From NCBI RefSeq assembly GCF_000420085.1, contig NZ_ATUG01000001.1:1883223-1947222 (forward strand): a stretch of 64,000 bases of DNA, in the 5' to 3' direction. The number at the start of each line of letters is the position of its first letter. The first letter of the stretch is position 1. The notes beneath the pieces were generated by a model. The model searched no databases. It had not been told where the DNA came from and saw only the letters and a program-made list of their open reading frames with translations. Shown piece after piece: positions 20,159-28,919 of this stretch. The position numbers and the translations under genes are program-made. The stretch comes from Desulfospira joergensenii DSM 10085 (GTDB lineage Bacteria > Desulfobacterota > Desulfobacteria > Desulfobacterales > Desulfobacteraceae).

Positions 20159-20233
20159 GGGAATTCTCCCTGCCTTTTGATCGTTATTTATGATTCGTAT
20201 GAACGGCAGGGAAAGAAATCGAAAAAAAATTAC

Positions 20234-20325
20234 CACCTTCCCTACGCCGATCCGAATCGGTTCAGGTTCTAAGGGTTGAAGTCTTCAACTTCTCTCAGCT
20301 TTTGATCAAAGCACCCCCAGTGAAA
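20234..20325 (-). ncRNA. TPP (THI-box) riboswitch
   Basis: On the minus strand: GGGGTGC, then GCTGAGAG, ACCCTTAGAACCTGA, a GATTCGGATCGGCGTAGGGAAGG 3' arm in pieces. These are the conserved TPP riboswitch elements in correct order, 75 nt upstream of thiC. No T-run terminator is obvious after it, so translational control is likely. Confidence 0.93.
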
Positions 20326-20373
20326 AACTCAGGGTTACTTACTCAATCACGAATGGATTTGTCAAGGTGTTTG

Positions 20374-21801
20374 TCAAAGGACTTGGGTATTCCTGCCCAG
20401 GGACTGCTCCCGGTACCGGGACATATCCATGCCAAGCCTCTTGACGATCTTCTGGATGGACGCCCTTTCAAGCCCGCTGATCCTGGAGGTTTCGGAGATA
20501 TTGCCCCGGGTGATCTTGAAGATCTGGTCAAGATAATTCCTGGAGAAGTGGTCCAGGGCTTCTTTCTTGGCCTCCTTATAAGAGGCCCGCCCCTTTGAAT
20601 CCGTTTCCGGCACCGGACCTTCCTCCCCCTCGATGAGCCTGATCAGGGAAAGATCAATGGGATTTCCATTGGAAAAGACCACCAGGCGCCTGACGTAGTT
20701 GAGCAGCTGCCGGACGTTCCCGGGCCAGGACTGTCTCGTGATAAAGCCCAGGGCTGCGGGATCGATCTCCATGGGCTCCATGTTCAGTTCCCTGCAGCTT
20801 TGAAGGATAAAATCCCGGACCAGAACCGGGATGTCTTCCCTGCGTTTCCGCAGGGGGGGAACCCTGACGGAAAGGACATTGAGGCGGTAATAAAGATCCT
20901 CTCGAAAGCTGCCCTCACGGATCTTCTGCTCAAGGTTCTGGTTGGTCAGGGCAATGATTCTGACATCGGCCGTCTTAGAAATGCTGGAGCCCACTGGCTT
21001 GACCTCCCTGTCCTGGAGGAACTTGAGCAGCTTTGCCTGGATGGCCGGGCTGATATCTCCGATTTCATCCAGGATCAGCGTTCCCTTGTCCGCATACATG
21101 AAAAACCCGTCCCGGTCCCGGTCTGCGCCGGTAAACGCGCCCTTTACATGGCCGAACAGCTCACTTTCCAGGAGGAGTTCCGGAATGGCCGGGCAGTTCA
21201 GGGCATGGCAGGAGGCCTGTTTCCGCCGGGATGTTCCGTGGATGTTCCGGGCAATGTACTCCTTGCCGCTTCCGGATTCGCCGGTGACAAGAACCGTATA
21301 ATCCGTTGCTGCAATGGCTGTGATTTTCTTCTGGAGCTGCTGCATGACCTGGCTTTCACTGAGAAAACCCTTTTCATGCTTCAGGCTCTCAATCACTTCC
21401 TGGAGCCGGCGGTTCTCATAGGACAGATCATAGTGCTCCACCGCCCTTTCCACGGTATGGTAGAGGGTCTCCCTTTCCACCGGCTTGGTCAAAAAATCCC
21501 AGGCTCCCCGCTTCAGAGCCTTGACCGCTGTCTCTACGGTTCCGTGGCCGGTGATCATGATGACGCAGACAAGGGGGTTGATCTCTATTCCCGCCTGGAG
21601 CAGTTCCTGCCCTGAAATTCCCGGCATCCTGAGGTCGGACAGCATGACCCCGACGTTCTTTTTCCTAAAGACCTTTAATCCCTCCTCACCGGAAGAGGCC
21701 CCCAAAATTTCCATGGTTGGAAATTTCTTTTGCAGGTTCCGGATGATTCCCTTTAAAAAATCTTTGTTGTCATCCACAACAAGAATGGAGAATTCATTCA
21801 T
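20374..21801 (-). CDS. NtrC-family sigma-54-dependent response regulator
   Basis: 475 aa. Receiver domain at residues 1-120 with VVDDNKD and phospho-acceptor Asp near 55 (VMLSDLRMPG). AAA+ domain at about 145-380: Walker A GESGSGKEYIARNIH, the sigma-54 contact loop GAFTGA, Walker B GTLILDEIGDI, and NPxxREDLYYRLNVLSV-type sensor region. C-terminal Fis-type HTH (GNISETSRISGLERASIQKIVKRLG). Activates sigma-54 promoters when phosphorylated, most likely by the histidine kinase encoded 6 nt upstream. The target genes are unknown. Confidence 0.95.
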   Translation of the reverse strand: MNEFSILVVDDNKDFLKGIIRNLQKKFPTMEILGASSGEEGLKVFRKKNVGVMLSDLRMPGISGQELLQAGIEINPLVCVIMITGHGTVETAVKALKRGAWDFLTKPVERETLYHTVERAVEHYDLSYENRRLQEVIESLKHEKGFLSESQVMQQLQKKITAIAATDYTVLVTGESGSGKEYIARNIHGTSRRKQASCHALNCPAIPELLLESELFGHVKGAFTGADRDRDGFFMYADKGTLILDEIGDISPAIQAKLLKFLQDREVKPVGSSISKTADVRIIALTNQNLEQKIREGSFREDLYYRLNVLSVRVPPLRKRREDIPVLVRDFILQSCRELNMEPMEIDPAALGFITRQSWPGNVRQLLNYVRRLVVFSNGNPIDLSLIRLIEGEEGPVPETDSKGRASYKEAKKEALDHFSRNYLDQIFKITRGNISETSRISGLERASIQKIVKRLGMDMSRYREQSLGRNTQVL

Positions 21802-21807
21802 GGCGCA

Positions 21808-24216
21808 TCAGCTCCTTTCAAGGGGAAAATAAATTTCAAAGCAGGTTTCCCCGTCACTGAAAACCTCGATCCGTCCGCCCATTTCGTTGACAAAACCGTA
21901 GACCACGGCAAGTCCCAGCCCGGTTCCCTTGCCCACCTTTTTGGTGGTGAAAAAAGGATCAAAAATATTGCCGAGAACCGAACCGGGGATCCCCGGGCCG
22001 TTGTCCCGGATGGAAAGGACCACCTCTTTTTTGTTTTTTGAAAGACCCGTCTCTATCCAGACCTGTCCGCCGGTCTCCTGCAGGGCGTCAAATGCGTTGA
22101 GCCACAGATTTGTCAGGATCTGTTCAAGGATGCCTGGATCGCATTTTATCCGGGGCAGCCCTTTTTTGAGCCGGGAGTCTACCCGGATCCCCTTTGACGC
22201 CGCCTGGGTCTGAAATACCTTGACTGCATCAAAAACCACCTTATTGATGGTGCATTTGCCGGAGACCGCCTGCTTGGGCCTGGATAATTTCAGCAGTTCC
22301 TGGACGATTTTCTGGACATTTTTGGTATGCTTTTCAATCATCCCGATGTCTTCAAGGGCAGAGGGCTCTGACACGGCATCCTTGACCAGGTCCGTGTAAC
22401 AGGAGATCACCCCCAGGGGATTGTTGATCTCGTGGGCCACCCCTGCCGCCATCTTGCCGATGGCGCTCAACCGTTCCGCCTGCTGCATTCTCGACATCAT
22501 CTGTTTTTCCAGGGTGATTTCCCGGGCATAGAGCACGATCTTGAGGCCGGCCTGCTCCCTTGTGGGCAGGGGATAGAGATCCACCCTGAAGGATTTGCCC
22601 TGGGCTGTTCCGATTTCCCGGCTCACAGGCTCTTGTTTTTCCAGCATCTGCTCAAGGATATTTTTTTCCCCCGTATCCCTGTCCTTTAAAAATTCCTTTA
22701 ATTCCTTTTCCCGGTCCTGTTTTCTTTTTTTGGAAAAGATCTCCCGGCTGCCGGTATTGGCCATGAGGATGCGGTAATTTTCATCAATCAGGAGAAGTGG
22801 ATCCGAGATCCCCTCAAACACAGACTGGAGCATGTCATTTTGAAACCTTACATTGGAAAACGCCATTACATTTTCAATCAGAATGGCCAGCTGCTGGCCC
22901 AGGGCCAGGAGCATGGAAGCGTCAGCCTCCCCTCTCTGGGATACCGTGGGCCAGGAAATGGAGAGAATCCCCCAATGGCTTTCTTTGGATTTCACGGGTA
23001 CGTGAATGGTATGATCCACGGAAAGTGCCTCATCGTTCCACAGGATCTCTTTGACTTCATCGCCCAGGCCCTGTATGGGACCGTGATCATGCCATGCATA
23101 TGAATTTTCCGAGGCCACGGTGCAATGGTAAATTACCTGGCGGGCGGAAAACCTCTCTCCAATGCACTCCAGGGCCCCGGAAATGATCTGACCGGCCGTG
23201 GAAAACCCGCCGAACCGGGACAGAATTTCCACAAAGAGGCGCACGTCGGCCCGGTGTTTCTCGGCCTTCTCCTTTATCTCCCGGGTTCTGTGATCCACCA
23301 TGATTTCAAGGTTCTGGGTATAGTCTTCCAATTCGTTCCTGGCGTTGGACAGGCAGAGGGCCAGTTCATCCACCCCTTCGATCAGTCCTTCGATTTCATC
23401 CTTTTCCCCCAGCCGCCGGATGATCCCCTGTTCCTGTTCTCCGGAAAAACGGGTCTTGAAAATGGTGCTCAGGTTCTGGAGGTTTTTCATGACCAGGCGG
23501 TCAAAGAAAAGACTGATCAAAAGGGCAAAGATCAGGATCCCGAACAGGTAGAACATGAGATACTGGAGGGTGACCTCTTTGGCAGGGTTTTTGATCATGT
23601 CAACGGGAAAACCCGCCACAACCACGCCTCCCACCTCCCCCGGCGAATAGTGAAACCCGTTTTCATTCCCGTAGATTTCAATGAGCTCTTCAGGTGCAGC
23701 CCCTGGATCTCCATGGCAGTTCATGCAGGAGTCTGTAAAGACAACCGGCCGGGCCACGATATGGTACTCGGTATTCCCGACCATGGCCTCATCTTCCCAG
23801 ATGGACAGGGACCTGTCCCTGGCGAAAATCGAAATCAGACGGGATTCCAGGGCATCCGGGGCTGAATCCGGATTCCTCGGTTTTTTGGATACCCGCCTGT
23901 AGTGGTAGGTGAGATCATCCCTGGCATTGAGCCGGGTCATGATCTCCCTTGAAATATATGAAGAGGACATGGCCTTTAAGACGAACCGTCCCTGGGGAAG
24001 GGTATCAAACATCTCGGGCCGCAGCACCGTCTTCACATAATCCTGAACCGCATTGGACTGGGCCAGAACCATCCTTGACCGCTGTCTGATTTCCGATTCC
24101 ATGATGGAATTAAAATGAAAGTATAGAATAATGCTGATGCAGATCCCCAGGGCCAGGGCAAAGAGCACCAGCCCAAAAATAAATTTCAGCCTCAGGTTTA
24201 AACTGCTTGAAAGCAT
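21808..24216 (-). CDS. Sensor histidine kinase with heme-type DUF3365 (Tll0287-like) input domain
   Basis: 802 aa. TM1 at about 9-31, periplasmic DUF3365 domain at 40-200 carrying CMNCH (Cys164, Cys167, His168), a covalent heme c attachment motif, then TM2 at about 220-240, HAMP-like linker, GAF-like region (around 330-450), PAS (LQSVFEGISDPLLLIDENYRILMAN), HisKA with MAAGVAHEINNPLG (His near 595), and HATPase ending GKGTGLGLAVVYGFVNEMGG. The heme likely senses redox state or a gas; that is inference from family members. The receiver partner is the NtrC-class gene 6 nt downstream. Divergent from the DUF2325 gene. Confidence 0.92.
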   Translation of the reverse strand: MLSSSLNLRLKFIFGLVLFALALGICISIILYFHFNSIMESEIRQRSRMVLAQSNAVQDYVKTVLRPEMFDTLPQGRFVLKAMSSSYISREIMTRLNARDDLTYHYRRVSKKPRNPDSAPDALESRLISIFARDRSLSIWEDEAMVGNTEYHIVARPVVFTDSCMNCHGDPGAAPEELIEIYGNENGFHYSPGEVGGVVVAGFPVDMIKNPAKEVTLQYLMFYLFGILIFALLISLFFDRLVMKNLQNLSTIFKTRFSGEQEQGIIRRLGEKDEIEGLIEGVDELALCLSNARNELEDYTQNLEIMVDHRTREIKEKAEKHRADVRLFVEILSRFGGFSTAGQIISGALECIGERFSARQVIYHCTVASENSYAWHDHGPIQGLGDEVKEILWNDEALSVDHTIHVPVKSKESHWGILSISWPTVSQRGEADASMLLALGQQLAILIENVMAFSNVRFQNDMLQSVFEGISDPLLLIDENYRILMANTGSREIFSKKRKQDREKELKEFLKDRDTGEKNILEQMLEKQEPVSREIGTAQGKSFRVDLYPLPTREQAGLKIVLYAREITLEKQMMSRMQQAERLSAIGKMAAGVAHEINNPLGVISCYTDLVKDAVSEPSALEDIGMIEKHTKNVQKIVQELLKLSRPKQAVSGKCTINKVVFDAVKVFQTQAASKGIRVDSRLKKGLPRIKCDPGILEQILTNLWLNAFDALQETGGQVWIETGLSKNKKEVVLSIRDNGPGIPGSVLGNIFDPFFTTKKVGKGTGLGLAVVYGFVNEMGGRIEVFSDGETCFEIYFPLERS

Positions 24217-24380
24217 AAATCATTCTCCTGTCCTGTGATTCCCATAGAAAATAAAGGTTCCATGGAAGAAAAGCAAGGCCGGCCTTTCACCCGGCAGGCA
24301 AGGCCGTACAGAATCGAATTTTCCCGGCAGGGCATGAACCCCTTGTTTTTTGTGCCTGCCAAAAATATAAAAAATAATCC

Positions 24381-24409
24381 TTGACATAATTTAATACCCC
24401 TTTTATTGT
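24381..24409 (+). promoter_or_regulatory. Promoter of the DUF2325 gene in the divergent intergenic region
   Basis: TTGACA (24381-24386), 17-nt spacer, TATTGT (24404-24409). Immediately downstream is TTAG-N6-CTAA, a possible operator. The 377-nt gap between the kinase and DUF2325 genes otherwise shows nothing recognisable. Confidence 0.5.
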
Positions 24410-24593
24410 TAGCCGAAACTAATTTTTGAAGAAAAATAAAACATCTTATAAAAAACCAAGGCAGGAGGAAAAAATAAGCCCCCCCATGAAGAAAGCCAGG
24501 ATCATAAATACACAGACTCATGCAAAAACTGCCGGTGCCGCCGGTGAAAACAGGGAATCCCGGTCCCTAGAAATCCGTTGAAAGGAGGTTGGT

Positions 24594-25787
24594 ATGTCTG
24601 ACATCTTGTCCAAATTTATGAATATCTGGGATGTGGAAACCCATTTCAAATGCCCGGTGGTCGGTGCGGTTCTCAGTGTTGAAAAACACAAAACCATCCT
24701 GAAAAAGTGCGGGTACAAGGTTTCTGAAATGAAACCCTATGAGTTTCACCAGAATATCATGGCAAAACTCCATGAGGAAAATCCCGTGTCCGTAAAGGTC
24801 AACAATTTTATCCGGAGCCGGGCCCGGAAGTGGATGACCCGGGTGGCCGGGAAATCAAACAGGGAAATCCGGGATCTCTGGAAGCAGAACCTGGAATCGG
24901 GAAATGTCGGTCCCCTGATGTATGCGATTATCTCCTATGAAGAGACAGCCGTTGATCTGCTCCATGATGTCTACGGCGAGGTCCATATGAAGGCCCATGC
25001 CAACATGACCGGGATTTTTGATGTCCGCCAGAAACTGACAAAAGCCGAAGCAGCCGTGGAGCGGGAGAAAAAAAAGGTGGCATCAAAGAGTCTTGAAAAT
25101 AAAAAACTGGCCGGCTTGAGAAAAACCGATGCCAAACGGATCTCCGGGATGGAAGCTGAAAACGGGCAGCTGAAAAAGCAGGTGGTCCGGCTTGAAGGAC
25201 TCGTATCGCCGGAAGAGTCCGGAAAAACCATCATCTCCCAATTGGAAGAGCAGGTGGCCGCCCTGACCGCAAAACTTGAATCCCGGACCCGGGCCCTGCT
25301 TGCCAAAGAAAGGGAAAACCAGTCCCTCCAGATAAAATACCTTGCCGCCCGAAAGGAAAAGAAAAATATCCGCCGGGAAGTCGACACCCTCGTGGGAGCC
25401 CTGGGTGAAATGGCATTGCCCCCCTGCCAGACAGAGTCCTGTGCAAAGGAATCCTGCGAACAATACCAATTATGTGCCCGCCGGATTTTCATGATCGGAG
25501 GCATTACCAAAATGAAGGCCTATTATAAAGATATCGTTGAAAAAGCCGGCGGGGAATTTGACTACCATGACGGCTATATGAAAAATGCCAATACCGACCT
25601 GGAAGCCAAGGTAAAAAAGTCAGACCTGGTTCTCTGTCCGGTCAACTGCAACAGCCACACGGCCTGTACCCAGGTGAAAAAGCTGTGCAATCTTCATAAC
25701 ACCCCTCTTAAAATCCTGAGCAGTTCCAGCCTTTCCGCCGTCAGCCAGGCGGTCTTCTCTTCGGAAGGAAGCATCACGCTCAATTAA
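24594..25787 (+). CDS. DUF2325-domain coiled-coil protein
   Basis: 397 aa; start preceded by AAAGGAGG. Residues 1-140 are a mixed alpha region beginning IWDVETHFKCPVVG; residues 145-285 are a Lys/Glu-rich coiled coil; residues 285-300 carry a Cys cluster (CQTESCAKESCEQYQLC); the C-terminal ~95 residues are DUF2325 (RIFMIGGITKMKAYYKDIVEKAGGEFDYHDG, SDLVLCPVNCNSHTACTQVKKLC). DUF2325 proteins are common in anaerobes and are sometimes annotated as dihydroorotate dehydrogenase, without biochemical support. Function unknown. An intrinsic terminator follows at 25808. Confidence 0.85.
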   Translation: MSDILSKFMNIWDVETHFKCPVVGAVLSVEKHKTILKKCGYKVSEMKPYEFHQNIMAKLHEENPVSVKVNNFIRSRARKWMTRVAGKSNREIRDLWKQNLESGNVGPLMYAIISYEETAVDLLHDVYGEVHMKAHANMTGIFDVRQKLTKAEAAVEREKKKVASKSLENKKLAGLRKTDAKRISGMEAENGQLKKQVVRLEGLVSPEESGKTIISQLEEQVAALTAKLESRTRALLAKERENQSLQIKYLAARKEKKNIRREVDTLVGALGEMALPPCQTESCAKESCEQYQLCARRIFMIGGITKMKAYYKDIVEKAGGEFDYHDGYMKNANTDLEAKVKKSDLVLCPVNCNSHTACTQVKKLCNLHNTPLKILSSSSLSAVSQAVFSSEGSITLN

Positions 25788-25807
25788 CGGCCTGCCTCAT
25801 CCCTCCC

Positions 25808-25832
25808 GGGGGCGGAACCTCCGCCCCTTTTT
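25808..25832 (+). terminator. Intrinsic terminator after the DUF2325 gene
   Basis: Stem GGGGCGGA / TCCGCCCC with a 3-nt loop, followed by TTTTT. Confidence 0.85.
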
Positions 25833-26042
25833 CATACTCCTGAATATGGAAGGCAGGAGCACCTCACATGTCGCCCTGGGGCCACACACCTGCCAACTCA
25901 AGTTTACACCTCCTGTTCCGGATTCCGTTCAAAACCCTTGCCGGAAAGGGGTTTTGGAATCCATGGCCTGGTGGCATATGTCTTGCTATTATTCAGTAAA
26001 ATGGATGTTTTTTAAAAACCCATAATCAAAGAGAGGAAAATT

Positions 26043-27800
26043 ATGGCAGAAGGAAATTCAATTGTAGTTGACCAGGGCAGGTGGGAATGGTCGGAAATGT
26101 GGAAAAAGGAAGACTGGTGGGCCATCTGGATCGGTTTTTTCATTTTGGCTGCCGCCATGTTTGTTTATTTTCCCCACAGCGGGGAGATGAAGAAGATCAT
26201 CAACAAGGCCCAGGCCGAATACGGGGAAGCGGCCAACCGGACCACGGCCATTAAAACCATTGCCTGGTACAAACTATACGACGGCAAGAAAAAAGCCGAA
26301 GCAAGGAAGATTTCCGCCGGCAAATGGCTGTCAAGCTTTACCCATAAGACCCATGGATGGACAAACAATCCCATGGACGCCTTTTTCATGGGCAAGGAAA
26401 AGGCAGCGGCCAAGGCAGAGGCGGCCAAGGCCAAGTATGCCAAGAAAAAGGCGGTTGAAGACGCTGCCTATGCTGCTGCCGTGGCAGCCGAAGAACTGGC
26501 CGAAGCCCAGGGGTTCAAAAACGAAGCCCTGAACGCCCAGGCCTCAAAAGCAATTGCCGACTGGCGGGATGCCAAACTCCTGGCCGGAAAGGCCAAAAAG
26601 AAAACCAAGGTCTCTCCCTACAACCAAATCGGGAGCCTCATCGGACTGGGTGTTTTCTTCTGCATCCTTTTCGGGATTCCCATGAAGATCATGGGAACCT
26701 CCTTCAGGAAGTTTGCCCTGGCCTTTGTACTGGTTTACGCCGTTACCGTCCTGGCCTGGTTCTTCAGCTATCAGACCACCATGAAGCACTATGGAATCGG
26801 ATATGCGGCCTGGGCCATTTTCCTGGGCATGCTCATCTCCAACACCGTGGGAACGCCCAAATGGGCAATGCCCGCCGTCCAGACCGAATATTACATCAAG
26901 ACCGGTCTGGTGCTGCTGGGTGCCAAAATTCTGTTTGAAAAGATCATCTCCATTGGTACGGCCGGTATCTTTGTGGCCTGGGTGGTAACCCCCACCGTGT
27001 GGCTGGTCACTTACTGGTTCGGCCAGAAACTGGTCAAGATGCCGTCCAAGAGGCTGAATGCGGTGATCTGCTCCGACATGTCGGTCTGCGGGGTGTCCGC
27101 AGCCATTGCCGCTGCATCGGCCTGTAGGGCCAAAAAAGAGGAACTGACTTTGGCCGTGGGGCTCTCCCTGGTGTTCACGGCCATCATGATGATCGCCATG
27201 CCTGCGGTGATCAAGGCCTCATTCCCGGTTGACAAGCAGATGATCCTGGGCGGTGCCTGGATGGGAGGAACCATTGATGCCTCGGGTGCGGTTGCCGCTG
27301 CCGGCGCATTCCTGGGTGAAAAGGCCCTTTATGTGGCCGCCACCATCAAGATGATCCAGAACGTGCTCATCGGCGTGATCGCATTCTTTATCGCCCTTTA
27401 CTTCACCACCCGGGTTGAAGTGGCGGAAACCGGGGCCAAAGTCGGACTCAATGAGATCTGGTTCAGGTTCCCCAAATTCGTCATCGGGTTCATCATCGCA
27501 TCCCTGGTCTTTTCCATGATCTATTCCGGGTTCAACGACCGCCTGGACGGCCTGGGACAGGCCATGATCGACAAGGGAACCATCAAGGGGGGATCAGACC
27601 TTTTCAGATCCTGGTTCTTTACCCTTTCCTTTGTCAGTATCGGTCTGGCCACCAACTTCCGTGAACTGAAAGAACATTTCAAAGGGGGAAAACCCCTTAT
27701 CCTCTATGTGTTCGGCCAGTCCCTGAACCTGGTGCTGACCCTGCTCATGGCCTATATCATGTTCTACGTGGTATTCCCGGAGCTGACCGCAACCATTTAA
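26043..27800 (+). CDS. YeiH/UPF0324-family putative sulfate exporter
   Basis: 585 aa, longer than plain YeiH proteins (about 340 aa). A single helix at residues 25-43 is followed by a soluble Ala/Lys-rich segment (about 45-190) with coiled-coil character, and then roughly ten transmembrane helices that carry the Cons_hypoth698 signatures: GMLISNTVGTPKWAMPAVQTEYYIKTGLVLLGAKILFEKI, SVCGVSAAIAAASACRAKKEELT, GGAWMGGTIDASGAVAAAGAFLG and FVSIGLATNFRELK. Members are predicted anion (sulfate or sulfonate) exporters; transport has not been shown here. Start preceded by AGAGAGGAAAATT. Two small genes follow on the same strand. Confidence 0.85.
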   Translation: MAEGNSIVVDQGRWEWSEMWKKEDWWAIWIGFFILAAAMFVYFPHSGEMKKIINKAQAEYGEAANRTTAIKTIAWYKLYDGKKKAEARKISAGKWLSSFTHKTHGWTNNPMDAFFMGKEKAAAKAEAAKAKYAKKKAVEDAAYAAAVAAEELAEAQGFKNEALNAQASKAIADWRDAKLLAGKAKKKTKVSPYNQIGSLIGLGVFFCILFGIPMKIMGTSFRKFALAFVLVYAVTVLAWFFSYQTTMKHYGIGYAAWAIFLGMLISNTVGTPKWAMPAVQTEYYIKTGLVLLGAKILFEKIISIGTAGIFVAWVVTPTVWLVTYWFGQKLVKMPSKRLNAVICSDMSVCGVSAAIAAASACRAKKEELTLAVGLSLVFTAIMMIAMPAVIKASFPVDKQMILGGAWMGGTIDASGAVAAAGAFLGEKALYVAATIKMIQNVLIGVIAFFIALYFTTRVEVAETGAKVGLNEIWFRFPKFVIGFIIASLVFSMIYSGFNDRLDGLGQAMIDKGTIKGGSDLFRSWFFTLSFVSIGLATNFRELKEHFKGGKPLILYVFGQSLNLVLTLLMAYIMFYVVFPELTATI

Positions 27801-27811
27801 ACTGAACCTCT

Positions 27812-27850
27812 CCTGCATCCGGAATTCCCCGGGGATTTTCCGGATGCAGG
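27812..27850 (+). terminator. 13-bp hairpin between the exporter gene and the small membrane-protein gene
   Basis: CCTGCATCCGGAA / TTCCGGATGCAGG perfect stem; the loop itself contains TCCCCGGGGA. Weak downstream T content, so partial termination or mRNA processing is possible. Confidence 0.6.
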
Positions 27851-27880
27851 ATATTATAATTTCAAAAACAGGAGGAAAAA

Positions 27881-28216
27881 ATGTCCATGGCAATTGCAGA
27901 TCATCCAAAGGCCGGAGCCTGGGGAAGGCTTCTGTTTTACTCCTTCCTGATCTGGGTGTTCGGCTGGATTGTCGGCCCCTATATTGAAAACAACATCTCC
28001 ACCTACCGGCAGATCGCCCAGGTGGTTGAAGAAAGAGACATTGATTCCGCCGCATATATGTATATGGACACCGTGGGATCATATGACGGGGAATATTATC
28101 TGACCGATTCATTCAAACATTCCCAAAGGGATGATTACGGGCTGACCAAGGCCTTTTTTGCAGGAGTTTTGAGCTGCTTTGCCATCCTCTGGCTGGGCTG
28201 GCGGTACATTTTATGA
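27881..28216 (+). CDS. Small two-helix membrane protein
   Basis: 111 aa, ribosome site AGGAGGAAAAA. Helix 1 at about 18-37 (LLFYSFLIWVFGWIVGPYI), a periplasmic or external loop of about 45 residues rich in Tyr and Asp, helix 2 at about 88-108. No recognised family. Its position between the YeiH-type exporter and another unknown protein, with short gaps, suggests an accessory role for the exporter; this is inference. Confidence 0.75.
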   Translation: MSMAIADHPKAGAWGRLLFYSFLIWVFGWIVGPYIENNISTYRQIAQVVEERDIDSAAYMYMDTVGSYDGEYYLTDSFKHSQRDDYGLTKAFFAGVLSCFAILWLGWRYIL

Positions 28217-28265
28217 TAAAGTATCACGAGGAAAAAATGACCCTGACCAAATTTCAAGGAAAACC

Positions 28266-28850
28266 ATGACAAGCGGCAATGACAATAAAGAACTCATCCT
28301 GGCCCATGAGAGAGAATTTGCAGCCAGGCTTGCCAGCCAGATCATCCCAAAGCCCAAGTTAAATGCATGGATGATCTTTATTCCGTTTATCTTTATCTTC
28401 TATTTTCAGGACCTGTCAAAATATAAAAAACAAAGAAAAGAGTTCATTGACAATTATCTTCTCAGCAGGGAAAAAGCCCTGAATGAAGCCCATGATGCCC
28501 TGGCCGGCAGCCGGAAACCGGATACGGCATCCCTGGCAAAACAGGCAGATCTCAAGGAGAGGGAAACCCGGAAGTACGGACAATTCCTGGCCGTGCTCGC
28601 AGACCATTACTCCAGCCTTCTCCCGGTCCAGGCAGATACTTATCCGGATCTGATCAAAAAGGGATACGGCAATAAAAAGGAGAATTATCTTCTCTTTATC
28701 CATCAGCTGAACACCGTTGAGAAAGAATTAAACAAAGCCCTGAAGGCATCCATGAAAAAATCCGGACAAGGCATCGGAGAAACCATCCGGAAAATGGAAA
28801 ACAGCTCGGACATGCTCAGACGGATGGAGATCGAAGAATTTTACGCCTGA
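28266..28850 (+). CDS. Hypothetical protein with one membrane segment
   Basis: 194 aa from the ATG at 28266 (CAAGGAAAACC before it); a longer reading from 28179 overlaps the previous gene and has no ribosome site. One hydrophobic helix near 36-50 (AWMIFIPFIFIFYF), then a charged helical region (QDLSKYKKQRKEFIDNYLLSREKALNEAHDAL) and a helical C-terminal half. Resembles uncharacterised proteins found next to YeiH-type genes in sulfate reducers, as far as I recall, but no function is known. Confidence 0.75.
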   Translation: MTSGNDNKELILAHEREFAARLASQIIPKPKLNAWMIFIPFIFIFYFQDLSKYKKQRKEFIDNYLLSREKALNEAHDALAGSRKPDTASLAKQADLKERETRKYGQFLAVLADHYSSLLPVQADTYPDLIKKGYGNKKENYLLFIHQLNTVEKELNKALKASMKKSGQGIGETIRKMENSSDMLRRMEIEEFYA

Positions 28851-28866
28851 ACGACTCAGGGCTGGG

Positions 28867-28906
28867 GCCTGATCCGCAGCCAGGGCAAGCCGGATGCGAA
28901 TCAGGC
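28867..28906. terminator. Hairpin between convergent genes
   Basis: GCCTGATCCGCA pairs with TGCGAATCAGGC (one internal mismatch) around a 16-nt loop, between the stop of the hypothetical gene and the stop of the rhodanese gene. Confidence 0.4.
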
Positions 28907-28919
28907 ACGACAACACTCT

